From assembly GCA_026002715.1 (NCBI GenBank), contig BOCC01000095.1:1-8258 (forward strand): 8,258 bases of DNA, written 5' to 3'. Origin of the DNA: Synergistales bacterium. Its GTDB lineage: Bacteria > Synergistota > Synergistia > Synergistales > Aminobacteriaceae. Below, one piece after another: positions 1-5,209 of this stretch. Under the pieces are notes generated by a model. The model did not search any database and was not told the DNA's origin. It saw only the letters and a list, made by a program, of their open reading frames with translations. Made by a program: the position numbers and the translations under genes. Positions within the stretch are counted from its first letter, which is position 1, and the number at the start of each line of letters is the position of its first letter.

Positions 1-253
1 AGTGTGTGAAAGCACATGGAGCGAAGGGGATAACAAATCAGCGTTTCCTAAAGGGAAACACGTGGGACACAGGAGGTTCTTTAAAACGTGGAATATGAAC
101 TGAAGGATATAAGGTATCAATCAGCCAATATGGACTTTTGAACCGAAGCTGATTTGAAGAGCCGTATGCGGGAAAACCGCAAGTACGGTTCCGTGAGGGG
201 CAGTAGACAATCTTATCACTTCGAGTGTTAAGTTTGTTCGCTGTCTACTCGAC
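1..253 (+). ncRNA. Group II intron, 3' portion (domains V and VI)
   Basis: Positions 159-191 fold as a typical group II domain V: GAGCCGTA pairs with TACGGTTC, with an upper GCGG/CCGC stem, an AA bulge on the 3' side and a GAAA-type loop. Domain VI follows, with GTAGACA (203-209) pairing with TGTCTAC (242-248) and an inner hairpin at 212-232. The intron probably ends at about 253 with the usual ...CTACTCGAC. Just before domain V, AATCAGC (119-125) pairs with GCTGATT (148-154), which looks like a short domain III or IV. The first 110 bases read like ribozyme RNA rather than the end of a reverse transcriptase. The intron may therefore lack its protein gene in domain IV, but the 5' part lies outside the window. 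Group II introns are self-splicing, mobile retroelements. Confidence 0.85.
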
Positions 254-285
254 GGGTTTTCTTCAAGCTATAGCAACGGCAAGGG

Positions 286-537
286 GTGGAATTTATCTTT
301 TCTGAAAAAACGATACTTTTTCACCCTCAGGTGTCCTATTGCCAAAAACTCCCGCATGCATACTGTTATGTGCCAGTATATACTAATTTATTCCGTAATT
401 TATATCAAATCTGCGGTAAAAGAACATATATGGCTATACTTTTTCCGTATATTCATATGACCCTTTACCGCAGATTCATCGGAAGACGACTTTGGGTGGA
501 ATTTAGGTTTACCGAAGTGGAATTTAGTTTTTCCGGT
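286..537. repeat. Three 21-bp GTGGAATTTA repeats, possible IS21-type end
   Basis: Copies lie at 286-306, 496-516 and 517-537. The last two are exactly adjacent. Each begins GTGGAATTTA and continues with a T-rich stretch and CCG or CTG. Insertion sequences of the IS21 family carry multiple short repeats of this kind near their ends as transposase binding sites, which is my reason for the tentative assignment. No istA or istB gene is in view, so this would be a solo or truncated end. The element boundaries are unknown. Confidence 0.4.
408..476. repeat. Long interrupted hairpin
   Basis: AATCTGCGGTAAA (408-420) is a perfect 13-bp inverted match of TTTACCGCAGATT (464-476). Inside it, CATAT (425-429) pairs with ATATG (455-459), and TATAC (435-439) pairs with GTATA (447-451), separated by small internal loops. 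The whole 69-base segment can fold into one rod. No T-tract follows, so it is not an ordinary terminator. It could be a recombination or transposition end, or a protein-binding site. Confidence 0.6.
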
Positions 538-563
538 GACCTTTAATTTAATACTATGTTGTT

Positions 564-590
564 ACCTCCCCTCCCTAAAGTAAGGGGATT
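564..590 (-). mobile_element. IS200/IS605-type right-end hairpin (left relic)
   Basis: Read on the minus strand, this is GGAATCCCCTTACTTTAGGG followed by AGGGGAGG. The CCCCT/AGGGG hairpin directly after tnpB is typical of IS200/IS605-type right ends, where the hairpin also forms the 3' part of the TnpB guide (omega) RNA. It closely parallels the hairpin at 7357-7380, but has mismatches in the upper stem. Confidence 0.6.
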
Positions 591-781
591 CCCGTCAGTA
601 CCACGATGATTTGTGGACTACGGGCGGGTTCTTGCTTCACAGAGACCGACCAGATGGTTTTGATTTCCACGGTTGATGGTGGAATCAAGCGACTCGGTGG
701 AACAACTAAGTGGCTGTACAACTCTCTACCGTTCGTTGGGCATCTGTTTACAACACGGTTCAGTCGTCGTCGGCGATCTGC
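575..781 (-). pseudogene. tnpB: tnpB C-terminal remnant (IS200/IS605-type)
   Basis: The minus strand is open for 68 codons and ends at a TAG inside the right-end hairpin. Its last third reads TVEIKTIWSVSVKQEPARSP and ends GIPLL. The SVKQE segment followed by a short tail that runs into a GGAATCCCC hairpin is the usual end of IS605/IS1341-type TnpB, an RNA-guided nuclease of transposons. Upstream, all minus-strand frames contain stops, and neither the zinc ribbon nor the RuvC motifs can be found. Only the tail therefore survives. The region upstream to about 870 is probably also decayed element sequence and contains an 18-bp imperfect direct repeat. Confidence 0.6.
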
Positions 782-822
782 TTATTGCGCGACTTGCTAC
801 GCTACGTCGGCAGTCTGCTTAT
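768..822. repeat. 18-bp imperfect direct repeat
   Basis: CGTCGGCGATCTGCTTAT (768-785) recurs as CGTCGGCAGTCTGCTTAT (805-822), with two adjacent mismatches and a 37-base offset. It lies in the decayed tnpB region and may be a duplication made during its decay. Its function is unknown. Confidence 0.5.
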
Positions 823-874
823 GAAACGCATGGGCTCCGGAGAACCTGAACGACTGACGAAGCTTCAAGGTGAC

Positions 875-1246
875 TCACACTTCGCTGGTTCGCTGCTTGT
901 CCTTTGTCGGCGGCGGATCCTCATTATTTTTTGTCTTTTTTTCTCTTGGTTTTTTTACCGGCTCAATTCCTAATCTATTTCTTCGAAGATGAACCAGTGA
1001 AACAGCGACTTCGGCTTTTTCAGTTATAATAACATCCGGTACTTTTCCTAGAAGCGGTTCAAACTCACTCCATTTTGTTCTACTGTCTTCCATTTTATCA
1101 TCTAAAGTCCATGGTTCCACAATTGGTTCACCAATTATTTTCCAAGATGAAAGTCTCGAACTATTCTTTAGCAATTGTTCAACCGCCTGAGTTTCACTCG
1201 ACGCGCTTATTTTGTATACCATATGGGCGGTAATTTTATAAAACAT
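875..1246 (-). CDS. Small HTH protein, degenerate paralogue of the next gene
   Basis: This 123-residue protein starts at an ATG preceded by AAAGGTGATATC. It is a clear paralogue of the protein at 1295-1606, with roughly 40-45% identity by eye over the first 95 residues: MFYKxTA start, SxWKxIGEPxVExW centre, DKMExSxTxW, and a C-terminal LGK...RRxxLGI block. In this copy the HTH segment (about 66-97) is poorly conserved: the D-S-E-I-A-x-x-x-G-I-S-R core of its sister is missing, although RRNRLGI remains. The tail from residue 98 is basic and charged (PVKKPREKKTKNNEDPPP) and ends close to the decayed tnpB region, so the original C-terminus may have been replaced when an element inserted. Its molecular role is unknown. 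It probably forms an operon with the upstream paralogue, 48 bases away. Confidence 0.7.
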   Translation of the reverse strand: MFYKITAHMVYKISASSETQAVEQLLKNSSRLSSWKIIGEPIVEPWTLDDKMEDSRTKWSEFEPLLGKVPDVIITEKAEVAVSLVHLRRNRLGIEPVKKPREKKTKNNEDPPPTKDKQRTSEV

Positions 1247-1294
1247 GATATCACCTTTCCGAATATTATTTCCGAAAATTCCGTCTATTCTTTA

Positions 1295-1606
1295 TCATTC
1301 ACCATATTCTATTTCCTTATATGACTTAATTCCAAGTTGTTTTCGGCGATATCGCACAGCCTGACGGCTGATTCCCGCTTTTTTAGCAATTTCACTATCT
1401 GTCCATTTCCCTAAAAACTTCTCTAAATGCCCCCATGATGTTCCGCTCTCTTCCATTTTATCTTTCTTGCCCCAAGACTCTACGGTAGGTTCTCCAATTA
1501 CCTTCCACGCACTGAGCGTTCTGTTATCTTCTAGTCGATTTATTGCTTCCTCTTCATTTTTTGCCTTTACTCTATAAATTATATCAGCGGTAACTTTATA
1601 GAACAT
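1295..1606 (-). CDS. Small two-domain HTH protein
   Basis: This is a 103-residue protein. Residues 1-45 look like a small alpha-beta domain (FYKVTADIIYRVKAKNEEEA, then WKVIGEPTVESW). Residues 64-96 form an HTH with the pattern LGKWTDSEIAKKAGISRQ, then RRKQLGI and a final Y. The same HTH pattern occurs in the downstream paralogue and twice in the protein at 5196-5501. Such motifs are expected to bind DNA, so a small regulator is plausible, but I recognise no characterised homologue. The start ATG has GGTGAGG six bases upstream and directly abuts the stop codon of a 22-codon reading frame, which suggests translational coupling. An MITE-like element lies about 150 bases upstream. Confidence 0.75.
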   Translation of the reverse strand: MFYKVTADIIYRVKAKNEEEAINRLEDNRTLSAWKVIGEPTVESWGKKDKMEESGTSWGHLEKFLGKWTDSEIAKKAGISRQAVRYRRKQLGIKSYKEIEYGE

Positions 1607-1675
1607 TTAAACCTCACCGTCCTGATGTGAAATGTCGCTATTAAAACTTACAATCGATATTATTTTTTTGTTCAT
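1607..1675 (-). CDS. Candidate 22-residue leader peptide
   Basis: An ATG at 1675 preceded by AGGAG at a good spacing opens a 22-codon frame (start MNKKIISIVS, end QDGEV). Its TAA stop touches the ATG of the following gene, giving TAAATG. The arrangement fits a coupled leader peptide. Against this, an extended -10 box lies so close that its transcript would start within the AGGAG. Either the promoter is further upstream or this frame is not translated. Confidence 0.4.
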   Translation of the reverse strand: MNKKIISIVSFNSDISHQDGEV

Positions 1676-1690
1676 TTGTCAACTCCTGAA

Positions 1691-1699
1691 ATTATAGCA
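1691..1699 (-). promoter_or_regulatory. Extended -10 promoter candidate
   Basis: On the minus strand the sequence reads TGCTATAAT, a perfect -10 hexamer with the extended TGN motif. The -35 region 17 bases upstream is poor, which extended -10 promoters tolerate. It would drive the two tandem HTH genes, with a start site near 1684. Confidence 0.45.
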
Positions 1700-1762
1700 T
1701 TAACGAAAAATTTGGGAAGCCGAAAGAATTTAACATACTCCTCGCCCTGATACTGAAACTAA

Positions 1763-1860
1763 GGGCTCGTCGCAAAACAACTTCCGTATTACCGTCAATA
1801 AAACCAATATATACCAATGGTTAGGTATCAAAAATACGGAAGTTATAGAGGTACGAGCCC
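1763..1860. mobile_element. 98-bp MITE-like element with TAA target duplication
   Basis: The ends are 28-base inverted arms (1763-1790 and 1833-1860). The outer 8 bases (GGGCTCGT) and the inner 12 (AACTTCCGTATT) match perfectly around 8 unmatched bases in identical register. TAA directly flanks both sides (1760-1762 and 1861-1863), as expected of a 3-bp target duplication. There is no coding capacity. The centre contains a small ATACC/GGTAT hairpin. This is the architecture of a miniature inverted-repeat element mobilised by a transposase elsewhere in the genome. I cannot assign the parent family. A structured RNA or operator is the alternative. Confidence 0.65.
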
Positions 1861-1990
1861 TAAGCGACTGTTTGCTATCTGTTTACGACATGTCTAATGG
1901 TGAAACTAAGCAATTTGCACGACTCGCTTCGCTCATTGACTCACTGCTTAATTGACACACTTCTATTTGTTTTGTGCTATATTTTGGGCA

Positions 1991-2170
1991 TTACTGCCCG
2001 GCTTCCTTGCTTGCCCATTCGGTTATGGTTGCAAGACATCCATGTCCGTCTATATCAATGTCGTTTGCGTGTACGTATCTGCAATATGAAACGGGGCAAC
2101 CGATACAGTTAAGAACTCTGCATAGAGTTTGAACTGTTAAATCACGTTTCCATTTTTCAAAGTTGGTCAA
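1991..2170 (-). CDS. Small Cys-rich zinc-finger-like protein (FEKWK family)
   Basis: This 59-residue protein is one of three related ones in the window. It begins MTNFEKWKRDLTV, carries C22-x2-C25-P with further Cys at 17, 30 and 45, and ends near EWASKEA. The proteins at 6333-6581 and 6839-7030 share the F-E/D-K-x-K start, the CxxCP core, two later Cys residues and the final WA. The four conserved Cys suggest a zinc-binding knuckle. Small proteins of this type are common in phages and integrative elements of Firmicutes, usually without known function. I chose the TTG at 2170 because the homology starts there and the paralogue at 6581 also uses TTG. A GTG at 2203 would add 11 residues. The stop codon sits in a GGGCA/TGCCC hairpin. 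Confidence 0.65.
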   Translation of the reverse strand: MTNFEKWKRDLTVQTLCRVLNCIGCPVSYCRYVHANDIDIDGHGCLATITEWASKEAGQ

Positions 2171-2199
2171 TTGACTGAAACCCCCACTCTGCCTTTTGG

Positions 2200-2291
2200 T
2201 CACCTCTAAAAACCTATTTTTTAAAAAATAAACCCTGTTTTTACTGGTTTTACGTTATGTCAAAAATCGAAAACAGGGGGGTTAGAGGTGA
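2200..2291. repeat. Nested inverted repeats between two genes
   Basis: Three symmetric layers fill this spacer. Outer arms are TCACCTCTAA (2200-2209) and TTAGAGGTGA (2282-2291), perfect over 10 bp. Inner arms are CCCTGTTTT (2233-2241) and AAAACAGGG (2270-2278). Between the left arms lies the 16-base palindrome TATTTTTTAAAAAATA (2215-2230). The right outer arm includes the stop codon of the upstream gene, and the left outer arm carries AGAGGTGA just ahead of the next gene. Possible roles are an operator, a small inserted element, or mRNA structure controlling the downstream start. Confidence 0.65.
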
Positions 2292-2506
2292 TCTATTGAG
2301 CATTTTTTCGCGCGTTTTACCCGCCGTTTGCGTTTTTCCGCCTGGTCTATAAAGTGAATATGTTTGCGAAGATATTTGTGATATTCGATCTTCATAGCTT
2401 TATATCGCAAATCACGCTGCGCCGCATCATATCCAATATCAGATTCAATGGAATCCATTACGCGCCGCGCTTTTATGGCCATATCGTAAGTATCGTTTAT
2501 GTTCAT
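2282..2506 (-). CDS. Small basic helical protein of unknown function
   Basis: This 74-residue protein is rich in charged residues. It reads as alpha-helical throughout, with a strongly basic C-terminal stretch (EKRKRRVKRAKK). Its ATG overlaps the stop of the upstream gene in an ATGA, a classic sign of translational coupling and of a shared operon. No signal peptide, membrane segment or Cys motif is visible. I do not recognise the family. The basic tail could contact nucleic acid or a membrane surface, but that is a guess. The stop codon lies within the right arm of the inverted repeats that follow. Confidence 0.6.
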   Translation of the reverse strand: MNINDTYDMAIKARRVMDSIESDIGYDAAQRDLRYKAMKIEYHKYLRKHIHFIDQAEKRKRRVKRAKKCSIDHL

Positions 2507-2988
2507 TTATGATTTCTGACCTCTCTTTCTTTCGCGAAATACTTGTTCAGGTTGCTGTCGGACGATCCGCGCCAGAGTTTTACGCTTTTTTCTACGCTTC
2601 CTTTTGTGCTTTCTGTACGGAATCTTGAGTGGCGGCGTATCAACAGAGATACTTTGGACTCCACAAAAAAATCTGTTTCGTCCCAATGTTGTTTAACGCG
2701 ATCTCTCACCGGATCCAATCGACCATGCGCTTCTGTTTTTAATCGCAATCGTGCTTGGGCGCTCAGGAGTTTGCGGCGGAGTTTGTCATGCTCGTTTTTT
2801 TGCCGTATCATGTTGTCGTTGGCGAGAGCTAAAAAATATTTGATAGCTCTATTTTTCTGTTTTTCGGTCTTTAGATCGGCGATGATTTTTTTGGTTTCGA
2901 TATTTCTGCGATCCCATTCGCGGTTCCAAAAAAAGAAGTCGATTAGATACACAGCTGTGAAAATAGTAGAAATTACAAATATAGCCAT
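2503..2988 (-). CDS. Membrane-anchored coiled-coil protein, unknown function
   Basis: This 161-residue protein starts MAIFVISTIFTAVYLIDFFF, a hydrophobic N-terminal segment that should form one membrane anchor. It is followed by about 70 residues of charged, heptad-like helix (ETKKIIADLKTEKQKNR onward) and a basic C-terminal part. The body probably lies in the cytoplasm, given the many Arg and Lys residues after the anchor. The start is the ATG at 2988, because GAAGGTGAAGAA lies directly upstream. A longer frame reaching 3141 would overlap the preceding gene and has no ribosome binding site. The gene starts 23 bases after the toxin-like gene and overlaps the next gene by four bases, so all are likely co-transcribed. 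Phage or plasmid small membrane proteins look like this, but I see no specific homologue. Confidence 0.7.
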   Translation of the reverse strand: MAIFVISTIFTAVYLIDFFFWNREWDRRNIETKKIIADLKTEKQKNRAIKYFLALANDNMIRQKNEHDKLRRKLLSAQARLRLKTEAHGRLDPVRDRVKQHWDETDFFVESKVSLLIRRHSRFRTESTKGSVEKSVKLWRGSSDSNLNKYFAKEREVRNHK

Positions 2989-3011
2989 TTCTTCACCTTC
3001 TTTTCTTAGAA

Positions 3012-3767
3012 TTACAAGACGTATGGGGCAGGGAAGTGACGGGGCGGATGTCCTGTGAGGGGCGGTTGTTCTATTCCTGCTTCCAATTCTGTTGCAAGGA
3101 TTTGAGATGTATGAATACAAATATCTTCTATAGTTTTCCAATCATGCCATTTTGGTTGCAAGTTTTTATATGTCGATAAATCCGTGTCTTCCAAATCATA
3201 GGGAAGCGGGTGAGCGAGTTGTACTTGCAGTTGCATCAAGGCAGACTTTTCATTTTTCTGAGGGTAAAGTTGGTCAAAATGTTCCATTGCATGGCATGTT
3301 CTTTCATTGCCAATGCCATCAGACAAAACAGCAAAATCTAAATAATCCCGCGTTGCATTTCTTTGTAAAATCAAAGCACCCTTAATTCGTAAAATCTCCT
3401 CCATTGTGGGAACCGTGATTTTTCTATCTAAAATTTCTATCGTCTCGGTCTCTAAGGGTTCTTTTCGAATAAGTTGTCTTATTCCAGTGTCAACGCCATC
3501 TAAACTTCCTAAAATCAACACAGGAGGTTTTATTCGAGCAGTCTCCCATCCAGCAACGGATTCTAATTCCTCCAATATTTTATTAAACTGCTCTTTGAGA
3601 TTTGAAACAATATGATCCGCGTCAAAAGAGACTCGATGGTGCGTATGTAAAGCTGTTGCGCTACCACCAACCAAAACAGCACCCGGAATAATCTTTTGAA
3701 GCCTTGAAGCTGACGAAAGGAGATTCTCCCAAGTAACTTCTTTATTTTTGTTCTTATTTTTTTCCAT
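3012..3767 (-). CDS. AbiEii/AbiGii-type nucleotidyltransferase, probable toxin
   Basis: This 251-residue protein has the hallmarks of the AbiEii toxin family (DUF1814 nucleotidyltransferases). LVGGSATALHTHHRVSFDAD contains the GGS/T motif and the HR-x-S-x-D-x-D metal-binding pair at about residues 34-53. Near residue 130, EEILRIKGALILQRNATRDY supplies the conserved Lys and RD-x-x-D segment. Characterised AbiEii-like enzymes transfer nucleotides to tRNA or other targets and stop growth; whether this one does is inferred. The ATG at 3767 is preferred because AAGGAG lies ten bases upstream. A TTG seven codons earlier is the alternative. The start overlaps the partner gene by 14 bases, a typical toxin-antitoxin layout. 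The C-terminal tail is Pro-rich (EQPPLTGHPPRHFPAPYV). Confidence 0.8.
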   Translation of the reverse strand: MEKNKNKNKEVTWENLLSSASRLQKIIPGAVLVGGSATALHTHHRVSFDADHIVSNLKEQFNKILEELESVAGWETARIKPPVLILGSLDGVDTGIRQLIRKEPLETETIEILDRKITVPTMEEILRIKGALILQRNATRDYLDFAVLSDGIGNERTCHAMEHFDQLYPQKNEKSALMQLQVQLAHPLPYDLEDTDLSTYKNLQPKWHDWKTIEDICIHTSQILATELEAGIEQPPLTGHPPRHFPAPYVL

Positions 3768-3990
3768 TTTCCAATCGCTCCTTCGCAAAATGATACCAAT
3801 AGTGATAACGAATAGTATAAGGATGGTCGAGGTTGTGGCAGGCTATATTAAAAACCTTGCGACACAGTTCAGGGTCGGAGCGCATGGCAATTTGCAACGC
3901 CGCCCAATCAGGACGATCACCATGTTCAATGATGCTGTCTATGGCCGGAAGAGTATATGTCGTGTCGTTGATATGGCGATGTGACATCAT
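3754..3990 (-). CDS. Small partner of the nucleotidyltransferase, probable antitoxin
   Basis: This 78-residue protein lies directly upstream of the AbiEii-type gene and overlaps its start. It contains LPAIDSIIEHGDRPDWAALQ followed by a helix ending AMRSDPELCRKVFNIA, then HPYTIRYHYWYHFAKERL. It lacks the winged-helix start expected of a full AbiEi antitoxin. Small proteins of this IDxIxxxG..DW type are, to my recollection, found beside nucleotidyltransferase genes, and I infer an antitoxin role from that position. Two adjacent ATG codons (3990 and 3987) are possible starts; a TTG at 3999 is less likely. The ribosome binding site is weak (AGAAAGAAG). The gene is preceded by a structured leader and a perfect promoter. 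Confidence 0.65.
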   Translation of the reverse strand: MMSHRHINDTTYTLPAIDSIIEHGDRPDWAALQIAMRSDPELCRKVFNIACHNLDHPYTIRYHYWYHFAKERLENGKK

Positions 3991-4025
3991 ATGAAACAAC
4001 TTCTTTCTTTTTTAAGGCTCAAGGT

Positions 4026-4138
4026 TGCAAAAATTGTAGAGGAGAGCAACAGATCCGCAGGTCTGCGATACTCCCCTCTAATGGCTGAGCAACCCGGCAT
4101 GTTCCTTTCGGATTCTCAAAGGTGTCAGCCCACCTAAT
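4026..4138 (-). ncRNA. Structured leader RNA upstream of the toxin-antitoxin pair
   Basis: Transcription from the promoter at 4145-4173 would start near 4138 and run through two strong structures. The first is GGCTGA (4130-4125) with TCAGCC (4088-4083), enclosing a CCTTT/AAAGG hairpin. The second is GAGGGGAG (4078-4071) with CTCTCCTC (4046-4039), enclosing a CGCA/TGCG hairpin. A short T-run (ATTTTT) follows a few bases after the second stem, so this may be a weak terminator or attenuator. The segment fits no riboswitch class I could match by eye. It could be an attenuating leader of the pair or a free small RNA of about 110 bases. Confidence 0.5.
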
Positions 4139-4144
4139 GAACGG

Positions 4145-4173
4145 ATTATAGGAGATGTTTATGGGGTTGTCAA
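4145..4173 (-). promoter_or_regulatory. Perfect-consensus sigma-70 promoter
   Basis: On the minus strand TTGACA (4173-4168) is followed by exactly 17 bases and TATAAT (4150-4145). Both hexamers and the spacing equal the consensus, giving an expected start at an A near 4138. It lies in the gap between the ParA-type gene and the toxin-antitoxin pair and points at the pair. Such an unmodified strong promoter is unusual and often belongs to a regulatory RNA or a tightly repressed gene. Confidence 0.8.
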
Positions 4174-4229
4174 ATTGGTTAATTCTATGACAAAAATGAC
4201 AGAGATATTGTCTGTCAACTACTGTGAGG

Positions 4230-4985
4230 TTACTTGCCGTCCGTTCCCGTGGCATCTCCGTTAGTATGAGATTCCGTGAATTCTCCTGTTGCGTCGAACA
4301 TGTTGTAGACATCGCTGCGCCACGAGAGGAAAGATTGGCCGGCAAACGCGCTCAGGGTGTCAATCGTCTCAGGAATCGTTTTGCCTCCCGTGTAAAAGGC
4401 GTCGGCGATTATGTCGGACAGGGCAGGGAAATCAAGCGTGTCAGTTATGCAAGATCTCAGAAATTTGCATTCACCGACACGCTTCGCATAGAGTACAAAA
4501 GCATCAGGCTCACCGAAATAGCAGTTGCGTATGGGATAGACGTGTCCGAAGGTAATGTATTTCAAAAAGTCCTCAAGCAAGGTTATGGAATCTCGCTGGC
4601 GATTCATGGGCCACAGAGTCACAAGATCATAGGGAATTTTCCCGCTTTGAAGGACGGCTGCGAAGTTGCGACCGTTCTTTTTTATTCCCATGTTGCTTCG
4701 CGCCGCGCTATTGATGACAAACAGACTATTACGACTTTGTTCTATGGTTTCCCCCATGAGAATCCAACCTTTTTGATTCTCATCAAGAATAACGTTGGTA
4801 ACAAGGACATTCTCCTTATCTTTATAAACTCGTCCCACGTCAGGATTACTTTCATCTGTTTCGATGAGGTGAATTGTTTTCGTGTCGCCGTATCTGTCGA
4901 TAAGGTATTGCACCAGAGCAAGGGAAACCATGCTCTTGCCAACCCCGCCCTTGCTGCCGCCAACGTAATAAATCGTATCCTTCAT
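4230..4985 (-). CDS. ParA/MinD-superfamily ATPase (TraL/MobD-like)
   Basis: This 251-residue cytoplasmic ATPase carries a deviant Walker A motif near the N-terminus, GGSKGGVGKS at residues 9-18, including the signature Lys12 of the ParA/MinD family. IETDESNPDVG around residue 42 fits the switch region, with an Asp and Asn after strand two. Family members move or position DNA or protein cargo by ATP-driven dimerisation. The DESNPD motif and size recall TraL/MobD-type proteins of conjugative and mobilisable elements more than chromosomal ParA. No ParB gene follows. The two upstream genes encode a basic protein and a double-HTH protein, which could supply the DNA-binding partner (inference). The ATG is preceded by AGGAGGAG. 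The C-terminal 20 residues are polar and probably disordered. Confidence 0.85.
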   Translation of the reverse strand: MKDTIYYVGGSKGGVGKSMVSLALVQYLIDRYGDTKTIHLIETDESNPDVGRVYKDKENVLVTNVILDENQKGWILMGETIEQSRNSLFVINSAARSNMGIKKNGRNFAAVLQSGKIPYDLVTLWPMNRQRDSITLLEDFLKYITFGHVYPIRNCYFGEPDAFVLYAKRVGECKFLRSCITDTLDFPALSDIIADAFYTGGKTIPETIDTLSAFAGQSFLSWRSDVYNMFDATGEFTESHTNGDATGTDGK

Positions 4986-5023
4986 AATTTTTCTCCTCCT
5001 GTGTCAGTCGTAGTTTCTTATAG

Positions 5024-5209
5024 CTAATCCCTGCGGAGAGCCTTTCTCCTTTTAAGATTCCGCGTTGCAAAATTGCGCGCGGAACGGCGATAACCACGAA
5101 CCAGCCTCATGGCCGCGCGCCGAAAAACAAAAACAAAATTTAGCGCCGCTTTCCGGGTTCGTCCCTCGGAGTAAAAAGTCGCCGGCATTGTGATTTTATA
5201 GATTGTCAT
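5024..5209 (-). CDS. Small basic protein upstream of the ATPase
   Basis: This 61-residue, strongly basic protein (MTIYKITMPATFYSEGRTRK at the N-terminus, many Arg later) starts at an ATG preceded by AAGGAGG. Its first codons overlap the end of the double-HTH gene by 14 bases, and the ATPase gene begins 38 bases after its stop. The N-terminal YKIT strand followed by a helix faintly resembles the N-terminal domain of the HTH proteins at 875-1606, but the match is too short to be sure. The net charge suggests binding to DNA or RNA. The coding region is more GC-rich than its surroundings. No known family is recognised. Confidence 0.6.
   Translation of the reverse strand: MTIYKITMPATFYSEGRTRKAALNFVFVFRRAAMRLVRGYRRSARNFATRNLKRRKALRRD

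Larger units (their letters stand above)
254..563. other. Gene-free stretch after the intron
   Basis: I see no credible gene in these roughly 310 bases. A GTG-started frame from 286 runs through the repeats and the hairpin described separately, has no ribosome binding site and its product resembles nothing I know. The stretch contains three copies of a GTGGAATTTA repeat and one long interrupted hairpin, and looks like remains of insertion elements. Confidence 0.6.

Noticed and set aside
286..546. Plus-strand frame of 86 codons from a GTG
   Set aside because: It consists of the 21-bp repeats and the long hairpin, and has no ribosome binding site.
768..822. Possible CRISPR-like repeats
   Set aside because: There are only two imperfect 18-bp copies, with no regular array and no cas genes.
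606..973. Two overlapping plus-strand frames of 72 and 87 codons
   Set aside because: They are antisense to the decayed tnpB tail and to the end of the HTH paralogue, and show no motif.
1995..2010. GGGCA/TGCCC hairpin as a terminator after the small Cys-rich gene
   Set aside because: The stem is only five base pairs, includes the stop codon and is followed by AAAATATAG rather than a T-tract.
2543..3058. Plus-strand open frame of 171 codons
   Set aside because: It is antisense to the membrane-anchored coiled-coil gene, which has a good start site and is coupled to its neighbours. The product is Ser/Arg/Leu-rich, typical of an antisense frame.
2989..3141. N-terminal extension of the coiled-coil protein
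   Set aside because: The extension overlaps the toxin-like gene, has no ribosome binding site, and would bury a clear membrane-anchor start that has its own GAAGGTG site.
4019..4345. Minus-strand open frame of 108 codons between the ATPase and the antitoxin
   Set aside because: It overlaps the end of the ATPase gene in another frame, has no ribosome binding site, and its second half coincides with the perfect promoter and structured leader.
4224..5027. Plus-strand open frame of 267 codons
   Set aside because: It lies exactly antisense to the ParA-type ATPase, whose Walker A motif and ribosome binding site are clear. Its product shows no recognisable motif.
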